Of a stretch of 64,000 bases of DNA, positions 44,850-54,529 are shown piece after piece. The stretch's first letter is position 1, and each line of letters begins with the position of its first letter. Position numbers and translations under genes: made by a program. Source of the DNA: an uncultured Bacteroidales bacterium (GTDB taxonomy: Bacteria > Bacteroidota > Bacteroidia > Bacteroidales > Paludibacteraceae). The stretch is from contig CASDOZ010000001.1 of the NCBI GenBank assembly GCA_949282265.1, positions 1 to 64,000 of the forward strand, read 5' to 3'. The notes under the pieces were generated by a model. The model made no database searches. It worked only from the letters and a program-made list of their open reading frames with translations, and was not told where the DNA came from.

Positions 44850-45632
44850 ATGAAAGTTATTACATTGAACAGTGTTGTCCCTGTCAGGGCAGAAGCTGCA
44901 GAAAGCGCAGAAATGGTCACGCAAATGCTGTTCGCGGAAACAGCAACTGTGCTGGAACAGACGGAACGTTGGACAAAAATAAAATTGGACGCGGATGGTT
45001 ATGAAGGCTGGGCAGACAGAAAAATGCTTTCCCAATTGGGCGACAAGCAATTCGAACAATTGCAATCCGCACCCAAAGCTGTCGTAAGTTTTCCTGTTTC
45101 ATTGGCCGTAAGCTTGGAAAATAAAACATCCATTTTATTGACTGGCGGTACACGTTTGCCCAATTACAACGCAGGGATATTTGAACTGTTAGGTGTCAAA
45201 TTCAATATAGACGCCTCCACGGTCGAGACCACCTTGGAATTTACGACGGAAAATTTCATGCGGATAGCTTTTTTCTATTTGAATACACCTTATTTGTGGG
45301 GCGGGAAAAATGCATTGGGCATGGATTGTTCTGGTTTTACACAGATTATATACAGCATTTTCGGTGTCCAGTTGCCGCGTGATGCTTCCATGCAGGTGCA
45401 AGATGGTAAAGTGGTTGATTTTCTGGTGGAAGCCAAAACCGGCGATTTGGCGTTTTTTGAAAATGCAGACAAGAAAATCATTCATGTAGGCATTCTGCTG
45501 GACAGCAACCGGATTATGCATTGTTCGGGACGTGTAAAAATCAACCAAATAGATTCGCAGGGGATTATTAGTGAAGAAACCGGGCAATACACACACCAGT
45601 TGCGCGTAATCAAGCGGATATTTGGTGAATAA
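44850..45632 (+). CDS. NlpC/P60 (C40) peptidoglycan hydrolase with SH3 domain
   Basis: 260 residues from the ATG at 44850, 44 bp after the -7 box; the longer frame from 44817 is upstream of or at the transcription start. Residues 1-62 are an SH3b domain (VVPVRAEAAESAEMV, WTKIKLDADGYEGWA) and a second SH3-like region follows. The NlpC/P60 domain has Cys 160 in LGMDCSGFTQ and a His near 210 in KIIHVGILL. It resembles Bacillus gamma-D-glutamyl-L-diamino acid peptidase (YkfC type), which digests wall peptides. No signal peptide is present, so it probably recycles muropeptides in the cytoplasm. Confidence 0.88.
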   Translation: MKVITLNSVVPVRAEAAESAEMVTQMLFAETATVLEQTERWTKIKLDADGYEGWADRKMLSQLGDKQFEQLQSAPKAVVSFPVSLAVSLENKTSILLTGGTRLPNYNAGIFELLGVKFNIDASTVETTLEFTTENFMRIAFFYLNTPYLWGGKNALGMDCSGFTQIIYSIFGVQLPRDASMQVQDGKVVDFLVEAKTGDLAFFENADKKIIHVGILLDSNRIMHCSGRVKINQIDSQGIISEETGQYTHQLRVIKRIFGE

Positions 45633-45705
45633 CAATTCACAATAGATAGTTCGATTTTTAGATTACGGAATTTTGAAATCCAGAAATAAAACAATCGTTC
45701 CACTT

Positions 45706-45739
45706 TTGTATGACTTTCAGTTTTAATCCCTATCTTTGC
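45706..45739 (+). promoter_or_regulatory. Promoter for the thioredoxin-like lipoprotein gene
   Basis: TTG at 45706-45708 (in CTTTTG), a 22-bp spacer, and TATCTTTGC at 45731-45739. It fits the Bacteroidota consensus and lies 22 bp before the ATG at 45761. Confidence 0.7.
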
Positions 45740-45760
45740 AGCGGATTTTAAGAAAAATAT

Positions 45761-46891
45761 ATGTCGATGAAAATCAAGCATTTCCTTTTTGCATGTGTAC
45801 TGATTTTGCTGTCATCTTGCGGAAAAAACAAATTTACCATTGATGGTACGATCGAAAATTCCGGACAAGAAACCGTTTATTTGGAAAATTTGGGATTGAC
45901 GAAAACCGTGGTTATGGATTCGGCTGTTATCAAAAACAATGGCCATTTCAAATTCCGTGCGCCGCGTCCCGATTATCCTGATTTATATCGTTTGCGTATG
46001 GGAAACCAGCAATTTGTTTTTTCGGTAGATTCCTGTGAACATATCACCATTATGGCTTCGGCCGACAGCCTTTCGTTTCCTGCAAAGATAGAGGGTTCGG
46101 AAAACACGGAACAGATTACCAGACTGCGTATATCGCTTGCCGGATTACAGAGAATCTATAATGGTGTCTTGAATGAAGAAATAGGTTTTGATACGTTGAC
46201 GGCAAAAATTGCGGAACATAAAAAAATGGCACAACAAATCATTCTTGCCAATCCGCGTTCCATTGTGGCCTATTATGCCTTGTTCCAGAAAATGGAAGGA
46301 TATTTTATGTTTTCACCCTACGGCAAGGAAGACAGGCCTTATTATTCAGCAGTAGCGACATCTTTCCATACGTTTATGCCAAAATATGAACGTAGCATCA
46401 ATTTGTATAATCTAGTGATGGAGGTCATACGCGCCGAACGCCAGTTGCAGAATGAGGCCGTATTGCAAACCATGATTGACAATGCGGAATCCGCAACGAT
46501 TGACATAGAACTGCCGAACCAATTTGGAAACGTGCGTAAACTGTCCGATTTGAAAGGGCAGGTCGTTTTGCTTGATTTCTCGGCTTATGAGGCGGAAAAC
46601 AGCATTGCTTATACATTTGAATTGCGCGAGCTGTACAATAAATTCGCACCGCGCGGTTTCGAAATCTTTCAGGTTTCTGCCGACCGAAGCAAACTGCTTT
46701 GGGAACAATCTGTGGAAAATCTACCTTGGATATGCGTTCGCGGAAACAGTGTTTATGAACCTTGTTTTACATTGTATAATGTGCAAAAAATACCGACCAC
46801 ATTCCTTATTGACAAAAACGGCGATATATTGGAACGCGATGTCCCATTTGACCAACTGCCTGCTAAAATAGAGAAATTGCTTAATAAATAA
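45761..46891 (+). CDS. Lipoprotein with DUF4369 and thioredoxin-like domain lacking CxxC
   Basis: 376 residues (alternative start MKIKHF at 45767). The signal ends in a lipobox with Cys 20 (LLSSC). Residues about 25-120 match the DUF4369 beta domain (FTIDGTIENSGQETVYLEN). Residues about 245-376 have an AhpC/TSA/TlpA thioredoxin fold (LSDLKGQVVLLDF, IPTTFLIDKNGDIL with the cis-Pro). The usual WCxxC after the LLDF strand is replaced by YEAEN (276-280), so it cannot catalyse disulfide exchange in the normal way. It may be a structural or binding protein. Relatives without cysteines exist in Bacteroidota. Confidence 0.82.
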   Translation: MSMKIKHFLFACVLILLSSCGKNKFTIDGTIENSGQETVYLENLGLTKTVVMDSAVIKNNGHFKFRAPRPDYPDLYRLRMGNQQFVFSVDSCEHITIMASADSLSFPAKIEGSENTEQITRLRISLAGLQRIYNGVLNEEIGFDTLTAKIAEHKKMAQQIILANPRSIVAYYALFQKMEGYFMFSPYGKEDRPYYSAVATSFHTFMPKYERSINLYNLVMEVIRAERQLQNEAVLQTMIDNAESATIDIELPNQFGNVRKLSDLKGQVVLLDFSAYEAENSIAYTFELRELYNKFAPRGFEIFQVSADRSKLLWEQSVENLPWICVRGNSVYEPCFTLYNVQKIPTTFLIDKNGDILERDVPFDQLPAKIEKLLNK

Positions 46892-46896
46892 AGACC

Positions 46897-47451
46897 ATGT
46901 ATTGGCAGCTTTTTATAACTTTTTTCAGGATAGGTGCTTTTACTATTGGTGGCGGTTATGCCATGATTCCGCTTATCCAGCGTGAAATTGTGGAAAAAAG
47001 GAAATGGATACCGAGCCAGGAATTTATTGACATGCTCGCTATGGCACAGTCCGTTCCGGGCGTTATGGCTATCAACACATCGGTTTTTGTCGGTTATAAA
47101 TTAAAGGGCATCAAAGGCAGTTTAGTCACTGCGCTTGGTTGTGCATTGCCGTCTTTTCTGATTATTCTGGCATTGGCGGCTTTTTTCACGGAATTCAGCG
47201 GGAACCAATTCATAGAACGCATGTTTAAAGGCATACGTCCGGCCGTTGTCGCGCTGATTGCCGCCCCATTGTGGAAAATGGCCAAATCGGCCAATATAAC
47301 CTGGAAAACCGCAATAATTCCTGTGGCGGCTGCCTTGTTGATTTGGTTGGCTGGTGTTTCGCCCGTGTTAATCATAGGAGTTGCCATTGCTGGCGGTATC
47401 GCTACACTGTATTTCCCCTTGAAACATAAAAAAACAGATTTGAAAAAGTAG
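46897..47451 (+). CDS. Chromate transporter, half-size ChrA-type subunit 1
   Basis: 184 residues with five or six membrane helices. Family signs are FFRIGAFTIGGGYAMIPLIQREIVEK, FIDMLAMAQSVPGVMAINTSVFVGYK and FKGIRPAVVALI. The short-chain CHR proteins come as pairs and act together as an inner-membrane carrier related to ChrA, which exports chromate. Real substrates in gut-type anaerobes are unclear. The start is 5 bp after the upstream lipoprotein stop, and the partner gene begins 1 bp after its own stop. Confidence 0.9.
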   Translation: MYWQLFITFFRIGAFTIGGGYAMIPLIQREIVEKRKWIPSQEFIDMLAMAQSVPGVMAINTSVFVGYKLKGIKGSLVTALGCALPSFLIILALAAFFTEFSGNQFIERMFKGIRPAVVALIAAPLWKMAKSANITWKTAIIPVAAALLIWLAGVSPVLIIGVAIAGGIATLYFPLKHKKTDLKK

Positions 47452-47452
47452 T

Positions 47453-47974
47453 ATGGTTTACCTTCAATTGTTTATAGCGTTTTTTAAAATAGGCTTGTTC
47501 GGTTTCGGAGGCGGTTATGCAATCATATCACTCATCCAACATGAAATAGACCGTTACGGTTGGATGACGCAACAAGAGTTTACGGACATCATAGCCATTT
47601 CGCAAATGACCCCGGGCCCGATAGGGATAAACAGTGCAACTTATGTTGGCTATACGGCATCTGGCGGCGTTTTAGGGGCTATTGTAGCTACTTTTGCCAT
47701 TGTTCTGCCATCGTTCATCATCATGCTTGTTTTGTGCAAATTGTATTTGAAACTCCGTGATAACAAATATATCGAGGCGGCTTTCCGTGGGCTGCGCCCC
47801 ACGGTGATAGGGCTGATAGCCGCAGCAGCCTTGCTGCTGATGAACAAGGAAAATTTTATCGACTACAAAAGTTTCCTGTTGTTCGGCGGTGTTTTTGTGG
47901 GTACATTGTTTTTCAACATCCACCCTATTCTGCTGATTGTGCTGGCCGGTGTTGCAGGCGTGTTGATTTACTGA
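47453..47974 (+). CDS. Chromate transporter, half-size ChrA-type subunit 2
   Basis: 173 residues, homologous to subunit 1: FFKIGLFGFGGGYAIISLIQHEID, FTDIIAISQMTPGPIGINSATYVGY and FRGLRPTVIGLIAAAALL. It has MTPGPI where subunit 1 has SVPGVM, the usual difference between the two halves. The halves probably form an antiparallel heterodimer. It is convergent with the ClC gene; the two stops are 6 bp apart. Confidence 0.9.
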   Translation: MVYLQLFIAFFKIGLFGFGGGYAIISLIQHEIDRYGWMTQQEFTDIIAISQMTPGPIGINSATYVGYTASGGVLGAIVATFAIVLPSFIIMLVLCKLYLKLRDNKYIEAAFRGLRPTVIGLIAAAALLLMNKENFIDYKSFLLFGGVFVGTLFFNIHPILLIVLAGVAGVLIY

Positions 47975-47980
47975 CAGGCA

Positions 47981-49756
47981 TTATTCATCCGAAAAATGCA
48001 CTAATACGTGCCTGTATGAGTTGAAAATTTTCGACTTCGATACATAACCGACATAACGCTTTCCGTCATCGACAACAGGCAAATTCCAAGCGTTCGTGTC
48101 TTCAAAAACCTCCATGACTTTTTCCATGGGCATGTCTTTGTTAATTACGGCAGGCGGCGAAATCATCAACTGCCCCACCGTAAAACGTTCGTAAAGTTCG
48201 GGGCGGAACATGATATTGCGCACTTCGTCCAACAGCAGGACCCCGAGCAATTTCTCGTCCTTATGGCTGACCACAGGAAAGATATTGCGCTTGGAATGTG
48301 AAATGATTTTTACAAGTTGTCCCAAAGTCATTTCCGGATACAGGATAGTCAAATCGGTTTCAATGACATTGTCCATTTTCAGCAATGTCAAAACGGCGCG
48401 GTCTTTATGATGCGTCAATAATTCGCCTTTCTGGGCTAACCGCATGGCATACAAACTATGCGGTTCAAAAATAATGATTGTCAGATAAGAAACCACGGAA
48501 ACGATCATTAACGTCATGAACAGGTTGTAACCTCCGGTCAGTTCCGCAATCAGGAAAATGCCGGTCAACGGTGCATGCATCACGCCCGACATAAGCCCAC
48601 TCATGCCAGCCAAGGCAAAATTCGCTTCCGGTATATCAAAGCCAAACAAATTCATGGTACGCGATACGATAAAGCCGGTTATACATCCAACAAACAATGA
48701 AGGTGCGAAAATTCCACCGACTCCGCCCCCGCCATTGGTTGCCGCGCTGGCAAAAATTTTGAAGAATACAATCAACAGCAAGTAAACGATTAATATCCAC
48801 GGATTGTCGCCGAATTGCAGAAACATACTCCTATCCAATGTGGCATCGGCTTGGTTATTCAATAATTGTTCGATGATGTTATAACCTTCACCATACAACG
48901 GTGGAAAAATAAAGATAAGTATGCTCAACATTCCACCTCCAAGCATTATTTTGTACCGGCTGTGTTTGATTTTCTTGAAAATGTTTTCCAAGTAATTCAT
49001 GCCACGGGTAAAATAGAGCGAAACTAATCCACAAATAACACCTAACAATATCAGGTAAGGAATTCGTTCCACTGCAAATGGTTCATAAACGGAAAATTGG
49101 AACATAGATGCGCTACCAGTCAGGATATAGGCCAAAGAAGTAGCTGTAACTGAGGATATTAGCAAAGGTGCTACAGATGTCATGGTCAAATCGAGCATCA
49201 ATACTTCCAGCGTGAAAACCAGACCTGCAATAGGAGCCTTAAAAATGCCACCGATAGCTCCAGCTGCTCCGCAGCCAATCATTAACATCATGGTTTTTTG
49301 GTTCATCTGAAAAAACTTGGCCAGATTGGAACCAATGGCTGCACCAGTCAGTACAATAGGCGCCTCTGCTCCGACCGAACCTCCGAAACCAATGGTTACG
49401 GAACTGCCTACCAAGGAAGTCCATGTGTTGTGCAGTTTCAAGATGCTTTTGCGTTGCGAAATCGCGAACAGGATGCGTGTAATACCATGGCTGATATTGT
49501 CCTTGACTATATACTTCACGAAAAGCGAAGTAAGGCAAATACCGATTGCCGGAAAAACAAGATACCAATAGCTGACTTCGCTTTTGGCTAAACCGGCTGT
49601 CAGCAAATGTTGTATAATATGTATGATACTTTTCAGCAGGAACGCAGCGATGGCACTCATAATGCCCACGACGAAACTGAGAATAAGTATAAATTGCTTT
49701 TCCTTGATGTGGCTTTCACGCCACGCAATCATTTTATTATAAAAATCGTTTCCCAA
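47981..49756 (-). CDS. ClC-family chloride channel/antiporter with CBS pair
   Basis: 591 residues. The ClC core (about 20-440) has the selectivity regions GSSVTIGFGGSVGAEAP with the gating Glu 131, GAAGAIGGIFKAPIAG and GGGGVGGIFAPSLFVG. The C-terminal part (about 455-591) holds two CBS domains (TILYPEMTLGQLVKII and MISPPAVINKDMPMEKVMEV), which commonly bind adenine nucleotides and regulate gating. A proton-glutamate equivalent could not be fixed, so channel or antiporter remains open. Confidence 0.92.
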   Translation of the reverse strand: MGNDFYNKMIAWRESHIKEKQFILILSFVVGIMSAIAAFLLKSIIHIIQHLLTAGLAKSEVSYWYLVFPAIGICLTSLFVKYIVKDNISHGITRILFAISQRKSILKLHNTWTSLVGSSVTIGFGGSVGAEAPIVLTGAAIGSNLAKFFQMNQKTMMLMIGCGAAGAIGGIFKAPIAGLVFTLEVLMLDLTMTSVAPLLISSVTATSLAYILTGSASMFQFSVYEPFAVERIPYLILLGVICGLVSLYFTRGMNYLENIFKKIKHSRYKIMLGGGMLSILIFIFPPLYGEGYNIIEQLLNNQADATLDRSMFLQFGDNPWILIVYLLLIVFFKIFASAATNGGGGVGGIFAPSLFVGCITGFIVSRTMNLFGFDIPEANFALAGMSGLMSGVMHAPLTGIFLIAELTGGYNLFMTLMIVSVVSYLTIIIFEPHSLYAMRLAQKGELLTHHKDRAVLTLLKMDNVIETDLTILYPEMTLGQLVKIISHSKRNIFPVVSHKDEKLLGVLLLDEVRNIMFRPELYERFTVGQLMISPPAVINKDMPMEKVMEVFEDTNAWNLPVVDDGKRYVGYVSKSKIFNSYRHVLVHFSDE

Positions 49757-49768
49757 AGTGGTATTTTT

Positions 49769-51193
49769 TTATTGTCCTTTTCCTTTGATGATGACTTCTA
49801 TGGTGTACAACAAAATTTTCAAATCCGTTTTCAAGCTCATGCTGTCCATATAGATAATATCATAGTTCAACCGTTCAATCATTTTTTCCACCGTGTCCGA
49901 ATAACCGATTTTTATCGGTCCCCAAGAAGTCAGTCCCGGCCTGATTTTATAAATCAAGCAATAATACGGTGCTTCTTTTACAATTTGTTCGATGTAATAT
50001 CTCCGTTCCGGGCGTGGCCCAACCAAACTCATTTCCCCGTACAAGACATTGATGAATTGCGGAAGTTCATCAATACGATACTTGCGAAGCCATCGTCCAA
50101 ACGGCGTTATGCGTTTGTCGTTCGGATTGCTCAGCATGGGATGTTCCTGTTCAGAACCGACATACATGGTGCGAAGTTTTATGATATCGAATGGTTTTCC
50201 ATACAGTCCGATACGTTCCTGCCTATAAAAAACAGGACCTGGCGAGCCACGTTTGATGCCTATGACGCAAAAACACAGAAGCGGTAAAGTTATTATCAAC
50301 GCAATGATAGACAGGACAATATCCATTGCTCGTTTTACACTGGTTTCCCAATCCGCCATGGGGGCTTTGGTAATATTTACCAACGGGCCGATGTCCAAAT
50401 TGTGAATACGCGCTGCTCCTGTCAAAATTTCGTATATGCGCGGAGTGAATTGTATTTCTACTCCGTAAGGATATAATTGGTTGATTATCTGGAATAATCT
50501 ATTTTCTGGAACATCGTTATCCAAAGCAATGACTGTTGAATCTATGTTATATTCGTTTTTTAATTCGGCAAAGTTTTCCAAATTGCCGATAACATCAGCT
50601 TTTTGCTCATTTAATGTGTGGTCAACCGCAATAAATCCGACAACTTGTGTCCCGTCTTTGACTTTACCAAGTTCGGAAGCAATCCGCCTGGCATTTTTTC
50701 CTGTACCTACAAGTACGGTATTTTGTTTGATGATTCCTTTGCGTATCAGTTTTTGTGTATTCAGAGTAATGACAAGCCGGAAAACATAAGAAATGGTAAA
50801 CTGCAATAAGAACAACGTCAATAATGAAACATAGTAACGTTGGTAACTGGATACTTGGTCATCCAAAATAATGGCGAAAAAAGCACCTACGGATATGATA
50901 ACGGATGCAGTAAGTGTAGTCAAAAATTCTTGTGCCATCGTTTTTTTGTATGGCCTGACGTAGTATCCTGACAAATAGTGGACAACAAAACACGCAAGCG
51001 GATAAACAAAAAGCGGTATATAAAAATTGAATGCCGGTACGAGTACGGTTTCATAGCCGAATACCCTGCCGTCGTTAACCAGCCACCTGAACATCAGAAA
51101 ACACAACCATACCAGCAAGGAGGATAAAATGTCAGCTACAATGTATTTTATCCGTTGCCGTTGTTTGTTCATATTATGTTGTTTATGTTCCAT
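49769..51193 (-). CDS. Undecaprenyl-phosphate sugar-1-phosphate transferase (WcaJ/PssY type)
   Basis: 474 residues; Met 8 (51172) is an alternative start. Four or five N-terminal membrane helices, a nucleotide-binding-like CoA_binding_3 region (about 155-265, NTVLVGTGKNARRIASELG) and a C-terminal bacterial sugar transferase domain (about 280-474: VKRAMDIVLSIIALIITLP, GSPGPVFYRQERIGLYGKPF, RKYRIDELPQFINVLYGEMS, VGPRPERRYY). It starts polysaccharide repeat units by moving a sugar-1-phosphate to undecaprenyl phosphate. No capsule cluster follows here. Confidence 0.92.
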   Translation of the reverse strand: MEHKQHNMNKQRQRIKYIVADILSSLLVWLCFLMFRWLVNDGRVFGYETVLVPAFNFYIPLFVYPLACFVVHYLSGYYVRPYKKTMAQEFLTTLTASVIISVGAFFAIILDDQVSSYQRYYVSLLTLFLLQFTISYVFRLVITLNTQKLIRKGIIKQNTVLVGTGKNARRIASELGKVKDGTQVVGFIAVDHTLNEQKADVIGNLENFAELKNEYNIDSTVIALDNDVPENRLFQIINQLYPYGVEIQFTPRIYEILTGAARIHNLDIGPLVNITKAPMADWETSVKRAMDIVLSIIALIITLPLLCFCVIGIKRGSPGPVFYRQERIGLYGKPFDIIKLRTMYVGSEQEHPMLSNPNDKRITPFGRWLRKYRIDELPQFINVLYGEMSLVGPRPERRYYIEQIVKEAPYYCLIYKIRPGLTSWGPIKIGYSDTVEKMIERLNYDIIYMDSMSLKTDLKILLYTIEVIIKGKGQ

Positions 51194-51202
51194 GTCTGGT
51201 TG

Positions 51203-51799
51203 TTATGGCCTGATTATTTTAATGACGTTGCCTATGTCCAATTTAATGATGGATGATGGAGGCGGCAATTCTGTTTCGTTTTGCCTGAATTGTACGATAT
51301 AATCGACGGCAGATTTTATTTCATTCGATATTTCGTTGAAACAACGTGCATTCGGCATTCCGCTGATATTGGCGGATGTCGAAACAATCGGTTTCCTGAA
51401 TTGCTGGCACAAGGCTTTGGAAAAATTTTCCGATGTAATCCGAATACCTATACTCCCATCTTCAGCCACCAAGTTTTCAGCCAAGTTTTTCGCTTTCGGA
51501 TAAATAATTGTCAGCGGCTTGGTTGTCAGCTCTATCAACTCCCACGCCATGTCTGGAATCTCGGAAACATAGTTTTGGAGTTTGCCCGGTGTGTCCAGCA
51601 AGACCAGCATCGATTTGTGGTCTGCCCGTTTTTTTATTTCAAAAATACGTTTTACGGCCTCTGCGTTTGTTGCATCGCAACCCAATCCCCAAACCGTATC
51701 GGTCGGGTACAAAATGACGCCGCCTTTTTGCAAAGTGCTTACTGCCGCCCGTAAATCATCCGGCATAAATTTTCCGTTTTTTTCCAAGTTAGGTTCCAT
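51203..51799 (-). CDS. tsaC: Threonylcarbamoyl-AMP synthase (TsaC/Sua5/YwlC)
   Basis: 198 residues from the ATG at 51799 (MEPNLEKNGKF); Met at 51766 (MPDDLRAA) is also possible. It makes threonylcarbamoyl-AMP from threonine, bicarbonate and ATP for the t6A modification of ANN-decoding tRNAs. YrdC-domain features: GGVILYPTDTVWGLGCDATN, KKRADHKSMLVLL, LTIIYPKAKNL, GSIGIRI and KPIVSTSANISGMP. The Sua5 C-terminal extension is absent. The gap to the downstream sugar transferase gene is 9 bp. Confidence 0.93.
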   Translation of the reverse strand: MEPNLEKNGKFMPDDLRAAVSTLQKGGVILYPTDTVWGLGCDATNAEAVKRIFEIKKRADHKSMLVLLDTPGKLQNYVSEIPDMAWELIELTTKPLTIIYPKAKNLAENLVAEDGSIGIRITSENFSKALCQQFRKPIVSTSANISGMPNARCFNEISNEIKSAVDYIVQFRQNETELPPPSSIIKLDIGNVIKIIRP

Positions 51800-52008
51800 G
51801 CAAGTAATCGTGGGAAAAACAAGTCCACAAATAATCTGCAAATGTACAAAAATTATTTTTTATCCTTGCTCCGGAAGCAGAAAACTCCCGAAAAAGTAAG
51901 ATTCCGGCAGATTAGACAACATTATGCCAAATCAGGCCATGATGACGCTGCAAGTATTGAAATTTTTATGTACATTTGCGGTGTTTTATCCTTTGCATAT
52001 CGAAAATT

Positions 52009-52545
52009 ATGGACCAGATTACCATCAAAGACAAAAATTTCAAGGTTTTTATTTCTTCTGACCAGATTCAGGAGGCAGTAGCCAAAGTCGGGCAACAAAT
52101 CAACAAAGATATGGCCGGCAAAAATCCGCTGTTCATTTGCGTCCTGAACGGGGCGTTCATGTTTGCTGGCGATTTGATGAAAGTTGTGGATATTCCTAGC
52201 GAATTGACTTTTGTAAAACTATCTTCCTACCAAGGACTTACAACGACAGGTGTCGTAAAGGAAGTAATCGGTTTGAGCGAAAGCGTGGTAGGTCGCAATG
52301 TGGTTGTCGTGGAAGACATCGTGGACACGGGCTATACCATGCAGCGGATTATGGATTCGCTTTCGGCCAAAGGCGCTGCCAGCATCAAGGTCTGCACGTT
52401 CCTGCAAAAGCCGGATGCCTTGAAATGCAACATACAGGTCGATTATGTAGCCATGAAAATCCCGAACGATTTTATCGTCGGTTACGGTCTGGACTATGAT
52501 GGTTATGGACGTAACCTGAAAGACATTTATACCATAGTCAAGTAA
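52009..52545 (+). CDS. hpt: Hypoxanthine phosphoribosyltransferase
   Basis: 178 residues from the ATG at 52009. The enzyme joins hypoxanthine or guanine with PRPP for purine salvage. The PRPP-binding motif is VVVVEDIVDTGYTM; LFICVLNGAFMFAGDL and the C-terminal VGYGLDYDGYGRNL are typical. A -7 box TACATTTGC lies at 51971-51979. It leads an hpt-adk-obg run seen widely in Bacteroidota. Confidence 0.95.
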   Translation: MDQITIKDKNFKVFISSDQIQEAVAKVGQQINKDMAGKNPLFICVLNGAFMFAGDLMKVVDIPSELTFVKLSSYQGLTTTGVVKEVIGLSESVVGRNVVVVEDIVDTGYTMQRIMDSLSAKGAASIKVCTFLQKPDALKCNIQVDYVAMKIPNDFIVGYGLDYDGYGRNLKDIYTIVK

Positions 52546-52572
52546 ATAACAAACAAATTTAAAAATAAGAAC

Positions 52573-53142
52573 ATGAACCTGATTATTTGCGGAGCGCCCG
52601 GTTCAGGAAAAGGAACCCAGAGTGATTTTATAGTCGAAAAATATAAACTGACACATCTTTCGACGGGTGATTTGCTACGTGCCGAAACGGCATCGGGCAG
52701 CGAACTGGGCAAGACGATCAATGCTTACATTTCCGAAGGGAATCTGATTCCGGACGACATGATGATTGAATTGCTGATGCAGAAAATCAAAAACGAACCG
52801 GAAACAAACGGTTTTATTTTGGATGGTTTTCCGCGTACAGTTGCGCAAGCCGAGGCTTTTGAGCGGATCATGGCGGAACAAGGGCATAAGACGGATTTGC
52901 TCATTGATTTGAAGGTAGAACGTGATGAACTGGTCAACCGGCTTTTGAAGCGCGGGGAAACATCCGGCCGCAGTGACGACAACCTGGTAACCATAACCAA
53001 ACGCTTGGAAGTTTACGAAGAAAAAACACGGCCTGTCAGCGATTTCTACCAGAAACTCGGCAAATACGCCGCCATAGACGGGATGGGCGATTTGCAGGAA
53101 ATTTTTGGCCGTATTTGCCAGGCGATAGACCGTATTCAATAA
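52573..53142 (+). CDS. adk: Adenylate kinase
   Basis: 189 residues. It interconverts ATP + AMP and 2 ADP. The P-loop is GAPGSGKGTQ near the N-terminus; GFILDGFPRTVAQAEAF is the family signature; the LID is the short zinc-free form (RGETSGRSDDN). It follows hpt by 27 bp and precedes obg by 21 bp. Confidence 0.97.
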   Translation: MNLIICGAPGSGKGTQSDFIVEKYKLTHLSTGDLLRAETASGSELGKTINAYISEGNLIPDDMMIELLMQKIKNEPETNGFILDGFPRTVAQAEAFERIMAEQGHKTDLLIDLKVERDELVNRLLKRGETSGRSDDNLVTITKRLEVYEEKTRPVSDFYQKLGKYAAIDGMGDLQEIFGRICQAIDRIQ

Positions 53143-53163
53143 AAAACAAACAGCGATATTATT

Positions 53164-54345
53164 GTGGCAGCGACTAATTTTGTAGATTATGTGAAAATCT
53201 TTTGCCGTTCCGGCAAAGGCGGCCGTGGTTCTACACATTTCCATCGTGAAAAATTTGTGCCAAAAGGCGGTCCGGATGGCGGTGATGGCGGTCGTGGCGG
53301 CCACATTATCTTACGTGCCAACAAGAACTTGTGGACGCTGATTCATTTGCGGTATGCACGCCATATTTTTGCCGGTGATGGCGGTGATGGCAGCAGCAGC
53401 CGTAGTTTCGGCCGGGACGGCGAGGACAAAATCATCGAAGTGCCTTGCGGGACGGTCGTGTATGATGCCGACACAGGCGAATTTCTGTGCGATGTAACGG
53501 AAGACGGGCAGGAGGTTATTTTGTTGCGCGGCGGCCGTGGCGGTTTGGGCAACTGGCATTTCCGCACGGCCACAAACCAGGCTCCGCGTTATGCGCAACC
53601 CGGCGAACCGCGCATAGAACGCAATATTATCATGCAATTGAAAGTGCTCGCCGATGTGGGACTCGTCGGCTTCCCGAACGCAGGAAAATCCACGTTGCTT
53701 TCGGTCGTTTCTGCGGCAAAGCCGGAAATTGCGGATTATCCGTTCACAACCTTGGTGCCTAATCTGGGCATTGTCAGCTACCGCGACAACAAATCGTTTT
53801 GCATGGCCGATATTCCCGGAATCATAGAAGGAGCGAGCGAAGGGAAAGGCTTGGGATTGCGTTTTTTGCGGCATATTGAGCGGAACGCCATTTTATTGTT
53901 CATGATTCCGGCCGACAGTAAGGACATTCGGGAAGAATACGGCATTTTGCTGAACGAGTTGGAGAAATATAACCCGGAATTGCTTGACAAGCAGCGTATC
54001 TTGGCCATTACCAAATGCGACATGCTTGATGCAGAATTGCTGGAAGAACTTCGGAACGAACTGCCCGAAGATATAAAATCGGTATTCATTTCGTCAGTCT
54101 CCGGTTTGGGCATTGCCGAACTGAAAGATCTGATTTGGGAGGAACTGAACAAGGAAAGCAACAAGGTTATTGAAATTTCGCATCGTCCGTTGGACATTGT
54201 CCAATTGTCTTCCGACTTTGAAGAGGAACAAGATGAACAAGACGAAGAAATAGAAACCATTTACGAAAACGAAGTGGATGAAGAATGGGATTTGAGCAAA
54301 TACAAAGGTATCGGTTGGGATGACCAACCGGACGAAGGGCAATAG
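53164..54345 (+). CDS. obg: GTPase Obg/CgtA
   Basis: 393 residues with a GTG start at 53164, supported by the family N-terminus [17 protein letters not shown]. The glycine-rich Obg domain fills residues 1-158. The G domain has [11 protein letters not shown] (G1), [16 protein letters not shown] (G3) and TKCDMLD (G4). The C-terminal 60 residues are strongly acidic ([13 protein letters not shown]). Obg is an essential GTPase of large-subunit ribosome assembly and the stringent response. A strong terminator follows at 54375. Confidence 0.97.
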   Translation: MAATNFVDYVKIFCRSGKGGRGSTHFHREKFVPKGGPDGGDGGRGGHIILRANKNLWTLIHLRYARHIFAGDGGDGSSSRSFGRDGEDKIIEVPCGTVVYDADTGEFLCDVTEDGQEVILLRGGRGGLGNWHFRTATNQAPRYAQPGEPRIERNIIMQLKVLADVGLVGFPNAGKSTLLSVVSAAKPEIADYPFTTLVPNLGIVSYRDNKSFCMADIPGIIEGASEGKGLGLRFLRHIERNAILLFMIPADSKDIREEYGILLNELEKYNPELLDKQRILAITKCDMLDAELLEELRNELPEDIKSVFISSVSGLGIAELKDLIWEELNKESNKVIEISHRPLDIVQLSSDFEEEQDEQDEEIETIYENEVDEEWDLSKYKGIGWDDQPDEGQ

Positions 54346-54374
54346 AAAACCTGTTCGCAAAAGACATTCGACAC

Positions 54375-54430
54375 AAAATAGTGTATGCTGTTCCAACTCA
54401 GCAGTTGGTTGCATACACTATTTTTATTTT
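54375..54430 (+). terminator. Rho-independent terminator of the hpt-adk-obg operon
   Basis: AAAATAGTGTATGC at 54375-54388 pairs with GCATACACTATTTT at 54411-54424. Inner CCAACT/AGTTGG adds a second stem, and a long T-rich run follows. Very strong on the plus strand. Confidence 0.93.
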
Positions 54431-54449
54431 TTTCTTCCGGAAATATGTG

Positions 54450-54457
54450 TATTTTTG
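54450..54457 (+). promoter_or_regulatory. Candidate -7 box (TATTTTTG) for the uxuB-type/uxuA operon
   Basis: TATTTTTG followed by C fits TAnnTTTG and lies just after the obg terminator, 73 bp before the ATG at 54530. No clear -33 TTG is seen. The leader contains a CGGGACTTTCGGGAT direct-repeat-like stretch at about 54484-54501. Confidence 0.4.
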
Positions 54458-54529
54458 CCCGTCCTAAAAATTACAATCAAGCTCCGGGACTTTCGGGATT
54501 TATTCCATGATTCATAAAATCTGACAGAC

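Noticed and set aside
46897..47974. Two half-size chromate transporters as a frameshifted single ChrA gene
   Set aside because: Both halves have their own starts, full domains and different PG motifs, as expected for the normal short-chain paired form.
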